A stretch of 5,422 nucleotides of DNA from NCBI GenBank assembly GCA_947068385.1, contig CAMTBF010000274.1, positions 1 to 5,422 on the forward strand, given 5' to 3'. This document shows positions 1 to 5,406 of the stretch, piece by piece. This DNA is from an uncultured Lachnospiraceae bacterium (GTDB lineage Bacteria; Bacillota; Clostridia; Lachnospirales; Lachnospiraceae). The first letter of the stretch is position 1, and the number at the start of each line of letters is the position of its first letter. The notes below the pieces were generated by a model. It was not told the origin of the DNA and did not search any database. It saw only the letters and a program-made list of their open reading frames with translations. The position numbers were made by a program, and so were the translations under genes.

Positions 1-109
1 TGATGAGAAATATATTGAGTAGATTCAAAAAAGCCTCCATAACAAAACAATACCTGGTATTGTTTTGTTATGGAGGCTTTTTTGAATCTACTCAATATAT
101 TTCTCATCA
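1..109. repeat. Long perfect inverted repeat (54-bp arms, 1-base centre)
   Basis: Base i pairs with base 110-i for every i from 1 to 54, leaving only T55 unpaired; I checked this base by base and found no mismatch. The arms have three zones: an outer 26 bp (1-26 / 84-109), an A6/T6 tract (27-32 / 78-83), and an inner 22-bp stem (33-54 / 56-77) reading GCCTCC...ATACC. The inner part has the form of a bidirectional terminator. The outer arms are not explained by a terminator. The left arm begins at base 1, so the true arm may be longer, or the window may start at a contig end folded back on itself. A palindromic miniature element is a third option, but no target duplication can be tested because the left flank is absent. 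Confidence 0.95.
27..83. terminator. Putative bidirectional factor-independent terminator
   Basis: A 22-bp perfect stem (33-54 with 56-77) is preceded by six A (27-32) and followed by six T (78-83), so a stem plus U-tract would form in RNA from either strand. Such A-tract/T-tract hairpins commonly sit between genes. On the minus strand it would be a second stop behind the operon terminator at 282-320. On the plus strand it would act on any gene entering from the left, which is outside the window. The one-base centre makes the loop very tight in DNA; in RNA the innermost pairs would open. If the edge palindrome proves to be an assembly artefact, this call falls with it. Confidence 0.55.
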
Positions 110-281
110 ACGCAAGTTTACCATACTTTTCGGAGGGTGTCCATAAAATTATGGGAGACGCACGCTTCATTCCTGATACAGGAAGAGCAAAATCTATTGA
201 CTTCTATTATGCAGACCTTTGACCGGCTGGCGGAAGCGGTGAAGACCCACTGGAGGGGCCATAAGACCCTCTGCCGACAAA
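110..281. other. Gene-free or remnant region with no assigned function
   Basis: This stretch lies between the edge palindrome and the operon terminator. Short open frames cross it. A plus frame from GTG 137 reads on into the permease and has no stop before 478. A 23-residue plus frame runs from ATG 151 to TGA 222. A minus frame from 330 runs to 118 but starts across the terminator. None has a well-placed ribosome binding site: GGAGG at 132-136 abuts GTG 137 and is about 14 bases from ATG 151. None gave me a recognisable family. A small palindrome, CCATAA-AA-TTATGG, lies at 141-154. With the preceding GGGTGT it loosely recalls the ends of IS256-type elements, so a decayed insertion-sequence end is possible but unproven. 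Confidence 0.4.
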
Positions 282-320
282 ACGGCGGAGGAACCGTTTC
301 CTCAGCGATTCCTCCGCCGT
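282..320 (-). terminator. Factor-independent terminator of the transporter operon
   Basis: Twelve perfectly paired bases (282-293 ACGGCGGAGGAA with 309-320 TTCCTCCGCCGT) enclose a 15-base loop. In the minus-strand transcript the stem lies 37 bases beyond the TGA of the last permease gene and is followed by a UUUUG stretch (G+C-rich stem, short U-tract). On the plus strand it is followed by CTTTT, so weak termination in that direction is also possible. Position and structure fit the end of the four-gene operon. Confidence 0.85.
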
Positions 321-357
321 CTTTTCCCATATGCAGCAGTTCAAGCTTTTCTCTGCC

Positions 358-1278
358 TCAGCCCTTGATAGACCCCACGAACACGCCCTTCACGAAATAC
401 TTCTGCAGGAACGGATACACGCACAGTATAGGCAGCGTCACGATGACGGTCACGCAGTACTTCACCAGCTCTCTGTAGGCCGTAGCCCCCTGCACGCTGT
501 TCACGGACACGCCGCCCGCGCTTCCCACCGAGCTCATGGACACATCGTTCATGACCAGGATCTCCTTCAGCAAAAGCTGCAGCGGATACCTGGCCCTGTC
601 CTTTAAGAGGACCATGGCGTTGAACCAGGAGTTCCAGTTGCCCACCAGGTAGTAGAGGAAGATCACCGCCAGCACCGGCTTCGACAGCGGCAGTATGACG
701 TCCATCAGTATCTTCGACTGGGACGCGCCGTCGATCACCGCCGCCTCCTCCAGGTCGTAGGGGAAGGACTGGAAGCCCGTCCGCAGGATGATCATGTTCC
801 ATGTGTTCAGCGCCGTGGGTAGGATCATGGCCCACAGGTTGTTGTAAAGGCCCACCTGCTTCATCACCAGGAACCAGGGAATCAGGCCGCCCCCGAAGAA
901 CATGGTGATCGTGATGATGACCATGATAGCGTTCTTCAAAAGCAGCTCACGCCTGGAGAGCGCATAGGCCCCCATGATCGTGAACAGCATGTTCACCGCT
1001 GTCCCCAGCCCCACATAGAGGAAGGTGTTCTTGAAGCCCACAAGCAGGCTGTCGTCCTTGAAGACAAGCTTGTAGCCGCTCATGGTGAAGCCCAGGGGCT
1101 TCAGCAGCAGCCCCCTGTGGGCTATCAAATCCGTGGGATTGCTGACAGAGGCGAACAGCACATGCAGCATGGGATACAGGCAGGCCAGCGTCAGGGCCGT
1201 CAGGATCGCGTAGTTGACGATATTGAAGATCACATTCGCGGGAGTCCATTTCCCGATTGTGTTCTTTTTCTTGTTCAT
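358..1278 (-). CDS. Carbohydrate ABC transporter permease, YtcP/LplC type
   Basis: This is one of the two membrane subunits of a binding-protein-dependent (CUT1-type) sugar importer and should pair with the upstream permease to form the pore. It has 306 residues, usual for the family. About six hydrophobic segments are visible, the first at residues 18-43 and the last near 270-292. The cytoplasmic EAA loop, which docks the ATPase, reads EEAAVIDGASQ at about 177-187 and leads into VILPLSKP. The C terminus ends in the GSIKG tail common in YtcP-like subunits. I chose the ATG at 1278 over the ATG at 1284 because GGGAGG (1286-1291) lies 7 bases before it but only 1 base before the other. The gap to the upstream permease is 12 bases, and the binding site overlaps that gene's TAG, suggesting translational coupling. 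Transport family is firm; the substrate is unknown. Confidence 0.95.
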   Translation of the reverse strand: MNKKKNTIGKWTPANVIFNIVNYAILTALTLACLYPMLHVLFASVSNPTDLIAHRGLLLKPLGFTMSGYKLVFKDDSLLVGFKNTFLYVGLGTAVNMLFTIMGAYALSRRELLLKNAIMVIITITMFFGGGLIPWFLVMKQVGLYNNLWAMILPTALNTWNMIILRTGFQSFPYDLEEAAVIDGASQSKILMDVILPLSKPVLAVIFLYYLVGNWNSWFNAMVLLKDRARYPLQLLLKEILVMNDVSMSSVGSAGGVSVNSVQGATAYRELVKYCVTVIVTLPILCVYPFLQKYFVKGVFVGSIKG

Positions 1279-1285
1279 AGCCATA

Positions 1286-1291
1286 CCTCCC
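1286..1291 (-). promoter_or_regulatory. Ribosome binding site that decides the second permease start
   Basis: The minus strand reads GGGAGG immediately after the upstream stop codon, sharing the last G of TAG. Spacing is 7 bases to ATG 1278 and 1 base to ATG 1284, which favours the inner start. The overlap with the stop fits reinitiation by ribosomes finishing the upstream gene. Confidence 0.75.
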
Positions 1292-2226
1292 TAGAAAATG
1301 CTGATTTCCGAATACTTTTTGGACACCCGGTTGGTGAACCACAAAAGCAGGAAATTGACTGCGGAGCTGATCAGGCCTACCGCCGTGGCGAAGCTGTAGC
1401 TGGCCTCCTGAAGGCCTCGCCTGTATACATAGGAAGCGATCACGTCCGCCGTCTCATAGGTCAGCGAATTGTACAGCAGTATAATCTTCTCATGGCCGGA
1501 CGCCATCAGGCCGCCCACGGCGAAGATGAAGAGGATGATGATGGTGGGGCTGATCTGGGGCAGCGTCACATGCCACATCTTGCGGAACCTGCCGGCGCCA
1601 TCGATTTCAGCCGCCTCGTACAGTCCCGGGTCTATGGAACTCATGGCAGACAGGTAGATGATGGAATCCCATCCTATGTTCTGCCAGATGCCGGAAAACG
1701 TATAGATAGGCCGGAACATATTGGCATATCCCAGGAGGGAGGCGTGCTCCGTGCCCGTGATCCAGTCCACCAGCTGGGTCAGGATGCCGCCCGACTGGGT
1801 AAAGATATGAATCATACCGCAGATGACTACAAGGGAAATGAAATGCGGCATGTATGTGACGGTCTGCACGAACTTCTTGTACCGCATGGCCTTCACCTCG
1901 TTGAGCAGCAGGGCCAGGATGATGGGCGAGGTAAAGCCGAAGGCCAGGCCCCAGATATTGAGCATGAAGGTGTTCTTGACCGTCCTTACGAAGAACGGGC
2001 CTGACAGGAAATCCTTGAAGTGCTTCAGGCCCACCCACTGGCTGTCGGCAAAGCCAAGCAGGGGCTTGTAATCCTTGAACGCCAGCAGGACTCCCCACAT
2101 GGGCGCGTAGCAGAATACGATGTACCACAGCAGTACCGGGATCAGCAGCAGATATGCGAAAGAATTCTTTTTCAGGTCTTTCCGCAATGCCGTCTTAAAA
2201 CTTTCCTTTTTGGTTTTCATTTTCAT
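1291..2226 (-). CDS. Carbohydrate ABC transporter permease, LplB type
   Basis: This is the partner membrane subunit of the importer, 311 residues from the chosen ATG. A basic N terminus (MKMKTKKESF) is followed by a first membrane segment at about 24-46 (YLLLIPVLLWYIVFCYAP). Further segments lie near 88-109, 127-143, 176-194, 226-242 and 279-298. The EAA loop is LYEAAEIDGAG at about 203-211 and runs into HVTLPQISP, the ATPase contact site known in this superfamily. The short FADSQWVGLKHFKDF stretch after the first segment is typical of LplB-like proteins. The open frame extends to a TTG at 2238, but that codon has only a weak AAGG upstream. ATG 2226 has GGAG (2233-2236) at 6 bases and is preferred. 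It lies 97 bases after the binding-protein gene, across a G+C-rich stem-loop, and 12 bases before the second permease. Family is firm; substrate is not determinable. Confidence 0.95.
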   Translation of the reverse strand: MKMKTKKESFKTALRKDLKKNSFAYLLLIPVLLWYIVFCYAPMWGVLLAFKDYKPLLGFADSQWVGLKHFKDFLSGPFFVRTVKNTFMLNIWGLAFGFTSPIILALLLNEVKAMRYKKFVQTVTYMPHFISLVVICGMIHIFTQSGGILTQLVDWITGTEHASLLGYANMFRPIYTFSGIWQNIGWDSIIYLSAMSSIDPGLYEAAEIDGAGRFRKMWHVTLPQISPTIIILFIFAVGGLMASGHEKIILLYNSLTYETADVIASYVYRRGLQEASYSFATAVGLISSAVNFLLLWFTNRVSKKYSEISIF

Positions 2227-2232
2227 AGCGGA

Positions 2233-2236
2233 CTCC
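2233..2236 (-). promoter_or_regulatory. Ribosome binding site that decides the first permease start
   Basis: The minus strand reads GGAG with 6 bases to ATG 2226. It overlaps the alternative TTG codon at 2238-2236, so that TTG is more likely part of the leader than a start. A second ATG two codons later (2220) would be 12 bases from GGAG and is less likely. Confidence 0.65.
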
Positions 2237-2256
2237 AATCAATCTTTGCCTTATGG

Positions 2257-2285
2257 CCGGCCCCCGTCCATGGGGCGGGGGCCGG
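2257..2285 (-). promoter_or_regulatory. G+C-rich intergenic stem-loop between binding-protein and permease genes
   Basis: CCGGCCCCCG at 2257-2266 pairs perfectly with CGGGGGCCGG at 2276-2285, leaving a 9-base interior in which two or three more pairs can form. In the minus transcript no U-run follows (the next bases are CCATAAGGC), so it is not a canonical terminator. It lies 38 bases after the binding-protein stop codon and 30 bases before the permease ATG. By analogy with malE-malF and similar operons, such a structure can shield the upstream message from 3'-5' decay or cause partial termination, giving more binding protein than permease. The structure is seen; the role is inferred. Confidence 0.7.
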
Positions 2286-2323
2286 AACTGTCATGAGCTC
2301 ACGTCAGCGGATATGCCTTCCCG

Positions 2324-4117
2324 TCATCTCGCGTTATAACGGTCCAGCGCAGCCTGCCACAGGCTGAGGAATTCGTCCATGCCCTGGGCCTTGGCATTGG
2401 CCAGGAACTCGTCATAGGCGTCTACCTCCAGCTGCCCCATGATGATCTTGGAGAAGTATTCGTTCCTCATGGTGGAGAGGATCGTTCCCAGCTCGCCCTC
2501 TCTCGCCGCCTCTTCCGCGGTAAGGGTCACAGGAGGCATGGTTATGGAAGAATCCATGTTGGCAGTCCAGTAGTCGCGGATGTCTCCGGAATAGCTGCCC
2601 TCCGCCGTGATCAGAGGATTGGAGTTGTGCTCGTCACGGATGTTGGCCCCGTCGTGGATGCGGTACTTCCAGATCAGGTTGCTGACAGGCTGTCCATCAG
2701 GGTCATTGTACATCAGGCCGTCGGCGAAGAAATAGGGAAGCCCGTTCTCGTCCACCAGATGCACGTCGCCGTAGGAGCCGTAGTTGTAGATCTCCCAGCC
2801 CTTCTTGGTGTACGCGAAGTCAAGGAACGCGCAGGCTGCCTCCACATTCTTGCACTGGGTGGTGATGGCTGCCACGGAGCCGGTCCTCTTGAAGTTGCGG
2901 TAAGTCTGCTTCGACTTATCCCCCTTGTTCAGCACAGGGTTCAGGGCCGCTACGAAATCGATGTTGTTGTCCTCTTTCCAGTATCCCCACATGGTGTCGG
3001 GGGAGTCCATCATCACCGCGCAGTCGCCGGATACCGCCTCCGCCATCCTCTGGTTGAAGTCAGCTGTGGCCCAGTCCGTGTTCAGCAGGCCTTCCTTATA
3101 CCAGTTCTGCATGGTGGTCAGGTACTCCTTCGCGCCCTCCTGGGCAGGCCCCCATGCCACCTTTCCGTCGTCGTCCACAAAGGTCCAGTCCCATACGCCG
3201 TAAGCGCCGTTGATGATGCCCGTGAAGATCTGTCCGTAGGTGGAGCCGTAGTTCAGAGGCTGGCTGTAGCCCTGCTCCTTGCAGGCCACCAGGAAGTCAT
3301 GGAGCTCGTCCACCGTCTCGGGCACAGGCAGGCCGGTCTTGTCCAGGGCCTCCTGCTTGATCAGCAGGCCGAACCAGCACCATTCATTGTAAGGGGCGAT
3401 TCCATAGGCAGCGCCGATCACGCCCTCGTCCGTGACCGTGGTCTTCCTCCTCTCCTCATCGGAGTTCCTCCAGGCGGAATAGTTGGGCATATATTCGTCC
3501 ACGATGTCCGTCAGGTCCATGTAGGCGCCTTCGTTCACGCCTGCCGCGATGCCGCCGGTGTAGCGGTCAGCGCCGATGATGATGTCCGGCAGCTCGCCGC
3601 TGGCGATCATCAGGTTGAACTCCGTCCCCTCCTCTCCCAGGGCGGGCACGATGAAGTTCAGCTTGATCCCGGTCAGCTCCTCCAGCTGCTTGAACACGCG
3701 ATGGTCGTTCAGGTCAGGGCAGACGCTGGACAGGATGGAATTGTTCGCCATCCAGACATCCAGGGTCACCTCTTCCTTCCAGGGGTACGCGGAATAGTCG
3801 TTGGGAATGGGCTGGTCAAAGACATCCCCCAGATATGTATCGTTCAGGGTGGTGTTCACCGCATTGATCTCATCTTCCGTAGGAGCCGTGTTCCCCCGCA
3901 GGGACGTCAGGTCCTGCGCGTCAGAGGCTCCGCTCTCTGCCCCCCCGGACTCCTCCTGGGCGTCATCCTGGGGCTGGCTCTCCTCCTTGCTCTCAGATTC
4001 CGCCTGGGACTGGGAGCCTGTGTCCGAGGACTGGGAACCGCCGTCCGAGCCGCACCCGGCCAGCATGCCGGCGGTCATGGACATCGCCAATAACAAGCCT
4101 ATCATCTTTTTCTTCAT
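2324..4117 (-). CDS. Extracellular solute-binding lipoprotein of a sugar ABC importer, LplA-like
   Basis: This protein would capture the substrate outside the membrane and deliver it to the permease pair. It has 597 residues, on the long side for the LplA-like family. Residues 1-21 form a lipoprotein signal peptide: MKKK, a hydrophobic core, then the lipobox LAGC with Cys22 as the predicted lipidation site. Residues 23-70 are a flexible tether rich in Ser, Gln, Glu and Asp. The binding domain starts near 116 (EVTLDVWMANNS). It includes FKQLEELTGIKLNFIVP and FNLMIASGELPDIII (about 167-181), a pattern typical of family 1 binding proteins. The frame extends to an ATG at 4144, but ATG 4117 has AAGGAG (4125-4130) at 7 bases and begins directly with the signal peptide. 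It follows the regulator gene by 30 bases with no promoter visible between them, so the two are probably cotranscribed. Ligand unknown; oligosaccharide is likely by family. Confidence 0.95.
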   Translation of the reverse strand: MKKKMIGLLLAMSMTAGMLAGCGSDGGSQSSDTGSQSQAESESKEESQPQDDAQEESGGAESGASDAQDLTSLRGNTAPTEDEINAVNTTLNDTYLGDVFDQPIPNDYSAYPWKEEVTLDVWMANNSILSSVCPDLNDHRVFKQLEELTGIKLNFIVPALGEEGTEFNLMIASGELPDIIIGADRYTGGIAAGVNEGAYMDLTDIVDEYMPNYSAWRNSDEERRKTTVTDEGVIGAAYGIAPYNEWCWFGLLIKQEALDKTGLPVPETVDELHDFLVACKEQGYSQPLNYGSTYGQIFTGIINGAYGVWDWTFVDDDGKVAWGPAQEGAKEYLTTMQNWYKEGLLNTDWATADFNQRMAEAVSGDCAVMMDSPDTMWGYWKEDNNIDFVAALNPVLNKGDKSKQTYRNFKRTGSVAAITTQCKNVEAACAFLDFAYTKKGWEIYNYGSYGDVHLVDENGLPYFFADGLMYNDPDGQPVSNLIWKYRIHDGANIRDEHNSNPLITAEGSYSGDIRDYWTANMDSSITMPPVTLTAEEAAREGELGTILSTMRNEYFSKIIMGQLEVDAYDEFLANAKAQGMDEFLSLWQAALDRYNAR

Positions 4118-4124
4118 AATTTTT

Positions 4125-4130
4125 CTCCTT
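4125..4130 (-). promoter_or_regulatory. Ribosome binding site that decides the binding-protein start
   Basis: The minus strand reads AAGGAG followed by 7 A/T bases and ATG 4117. The upstream in-frame ATG at 4144 is only 3 bases past the regulator stop codon, has no comparable site, and would add nine charged residues before the signal peptide. Confidence 0.85.
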
Positions 4131-4147
4131 TTTGGTTTTCCCATTCT

Positions 4148-5110
4148 TTACACTTCCTGCTGGGAATCTCCGTCCGCCACCTTCACCTTCATGACAAGCC
4201 CCTGCGCGTAATCTCCGAATTTCTCACCGAACAGGTTCATGCCGCCCACATGCTGGGCATCGGGCTTGACTCCCAGTTTGAAACTGATGTAATTCCCTTT
4301 CTCCAGATGGAGGGCGTCCAACGACAGATCCGAGCACTTGATATCATCCTCATAGCATCCCAGGGCATTGATGCGGATGGATTTGTACATGCCGTACTGC
4401 GTCATGGTATCTCCCCACCATTCCGGGTTCAGCCGCCCCCTCCTGCCGCCGAAGTCCCCCGGCAGCGTCATGGTGACGATCTCCTGTCCGTTCACCCAGA
4501 CAGTGATGTCGGAGGGCCAATCGTTCTGGTACCCCGGCGCTTCCGAACAGATCTCAAACGAAAAGGACACCTCCTGTGGCTGTCCGCCCTTCATCAGATG
4601 CGTGGGAAAGCGGTACTCCACGTATCCTGTGTTGAACCAGAGCAGCTGGGCCTCGCCCCGGTTCTGCCAGTAGAAGCTGGAGGGGAAATCCTCCACTCCC
4701 AGATAGCCCTTCTCGCTGATGATTCCGCAGTTTCCGTTTACCTCGCAGTCGAAATAGTTTCCGATCGGCATGGGGAACTTGAACACCTTGCTGCCCTCCT
4801 GCTCCGTCTTGTGCTGGAACGCGTTCAGGTAGATATCCTCAAACGAAATGCCGCATACCTTCTGCGCGCCGCGCACGCCGGGCTGCTCGATGACGGATAT
4901 CATCCCCGCCTCCTCCAGGACCTTCACATGGAGCGCCGCCGATGACTGGGGCAGCCCGAACTCGGCTGCTATCTCGCTGATGTTGGCCGACCTCTCTATC
5001 AGGAGCTTCAGCATTTCCAGCCTCACCTCCGACGACAGGGCCTTGCCCACCAGCGCCGTCTGCTGCAGGTTCTTCAGATCCAGCGTGATCCTTTTCTTAT
5101 TTGCCTTCAA
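4148..5110 (-). CDS. ArsR-type winged-helix regulator with long beta-rich C-terminal domain
   Basis: This is a probable local transcriptional regulator of the transporter operon, 320 residues. Residues about 20-90 form an ArsR-like winged helix: ALSSEVRLEMLKLL (24-37), ISEIAAEFGLPQSSAALHVK as the helix-turn-helix (44-63), then VLEEAGMISVIEQPG leading into the wing. ArsR proteins are often about 100 residues; here some 210 more follow. This part is beta-rich and includes a Cys pair (FDCEVNGNCG, C122 and C128), SDITVWVNGQEIV (200-212) and PGDFGGRRGRLNPEWW (217-232). The architecture matches, from memory, the predicted regulators of COG4189, which often sit beside sugar importers. No ArsR metal-site motif such as ELCVCDL is visible in the helical domain, so a sugar or metabolite ligand is more likely than a metal. 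The start is TTG: an in-frame TGA lies directly upstream and the next Met (residue 33) would cut into the DNA-binding domain. Confidence 0.88.
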   Translation of the reverse strand: MKANKKRITLDLKNLQQTALVGKALSSEVRLEMLKLLIERSANISEIAAEFGLPQSSAALHVKVLEEAGMISVIEQPGVRGAQKVCGISFEDIYLNAFQHKTEQEGSKVFKFPMPIGNYFDCEVNGNCGIISEKGYLGVEDFPSSFYWQNRGEAQLLWFNTGYVEYRFPTHLMKGGQPQEVSFSFEICSEAPGYQNDWPSDITVWVNGQEIVTMTLPGDFGGRRGRLNPEWWGDTMTQYGMYKSIRINALGCYEDDIKCSDLSLDALHLEKGNYISFKLGVKPDAQHVGGMNLFGEKFGDYAQGLVMKVKVADGDSQQEV

Positions 5111-5116
5111 TCAAAT

Positions 5117-5131
5117 CCTCCCTTCCTCCTT
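5117..5131 (-). promoter_or_regulatory. Tandem Shine-Dalgarno sequences before the TTG start of the regulator
   Basis: The minus strand carries AAGGAGG (5125-5131) and then GGGAGG (5117-5122). The second lies 6 bases from TTG 5110, a proper spacing; the first lies 14 bases away. The good site immediately upstream supports the non-ATG start. The duplicated purine blocks could act as standby binding for a weak start codon. Confidence 0.75.
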
Positions 5132-5193
5132 AAGATTTTGCTCTTTCCATTTTTCCAACATGTTTTTTGTTTCTAATTTGTTTTTCCACATTC

Positions 5194-5222
5194 AGGATAC
5201 CTCCATTTTTTCTGTTTGTCAA
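5194..5222 (-). promoter_or_regulatory. Sigma-A-type promoter of the operon
   Basis: On the minus strand a perfect -35 hexamer TTGACA (5222-5217) and TATCCT (5199-5194, four of six matches to TATAAT) are separated by the optimal 17 bases. Transcription would start near 5187, giving an untranslated leader of roughly 77 bases before the regulator. The DNA just upstream (5223-5262) is strongly A+T-rich and could help as an UP-type element. The spacer lies inside the repeat described at 5202-5217, so a protein bound there would block polymerase. Confidence 0.65.
5202..5217 (-). repeat. 16-base direct repeat, copy inside the operon promoter
   Basis: The minus strand reads AAACAGAAAAAATGGA, identical to 5407-5422. 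The copy begins at the last base of the -35 hexamer and fills most of the spacer to the -10. A partial third copy, AAAAATGGA, lies at 5146-5154 in the leader. This could be an operator set or just recurrence in A-rich DNA. Confidence 0.6.
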
Positions 5223-5317
5223 TTGTTTAAAACATAATAATTGTTTGTTTAATTTTTGTATGGTTTTCACAATTCCTAGCTCATGCTCTTGACATTCTGA
5301 CCCGAAAAAGTCCTTTT

Positions 5318-5334
5318 ATGTGCAGTATGTACAT
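5318..5334. promoter_or_regulatory. Imperfect palindrome, candidate operator
   Basis: ATGTGCA (5318-5324) and TGTACAT (5328-5334) are inverted around GTA with one mismatch. ArsR-type proteins bind as dimers to imperfect inverted repeats, so this is a candidate site, but it lies about 100 bases upstream of the promoter. Its TGTGCA half recurs at 5351-5356, about three helical turns away. Short A+T-rich palindromes arise easily by chance. Confidence 0.25.
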
Positions 5335-5406
5335 GTTTTTGAAAAATTATTGTGCACTTACGGCATGGATTTTCCCTGGATTTTCTAGTATTCTAAGTTT
5401 GGGCAT

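Noticed and set aside
137..478. A 113-codon plus-strand frame beginning at GTG 137
   Set aside because: GGAGG abuts the GTG with no spacing, the frame runs through the operon terminator and into the permease gene in antisense, and I could not place it in a family. Its first 40 residues look somewhat protein-like, so it is mentioned under the unassigned region.
341..835. A 164-codon minus-strand frame within the second permease gene
   Set aside because: It is a frame-shifted reading of the permease, with Gly/Arg/His-rich low-complexity translation and no independent start signal.
1117..2004. A 295-codon plus-strand open frame across both permease genes
   Set aside because: It spans two real genes and their junction in antisense, and its composition (rich in His, Gln, Asp, Gly, Arg) is typical of a shadow frame.
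2627..4093. A 488-codon open frame on the plus strand opposite the binding-protein gene
   Set aside because: It is antisense to a gene with a clear family, signal peptide and ribosome binding site. G+C-rich codon use on the minus strand suppresses stops on this frame, and its translation (Val/His/Leu/Arg-rich) resembles no protein family.
4250..4945. A 231-codon plus-strand frame opposite the regulator
   Set aside because: Antisense to a well-supported winged-helix protein; no ribosome binding site or recognisable domain.
5257..5274. Catabolite-repression (cre) site upstream of the operon promoter
   Set aside because: The minus strand TGAAAACCATACAA has the general look but lacks the central CG and the final CA of the consensus, so it is not a credible match.
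5289..5319. Plus-strand TTGACA as a divergent promoter
   Set aside because: The best -10-like hexamer (TTTTAT at 5314-5319) has only four matches and a 19-base spacing, and no gene follows within the window.
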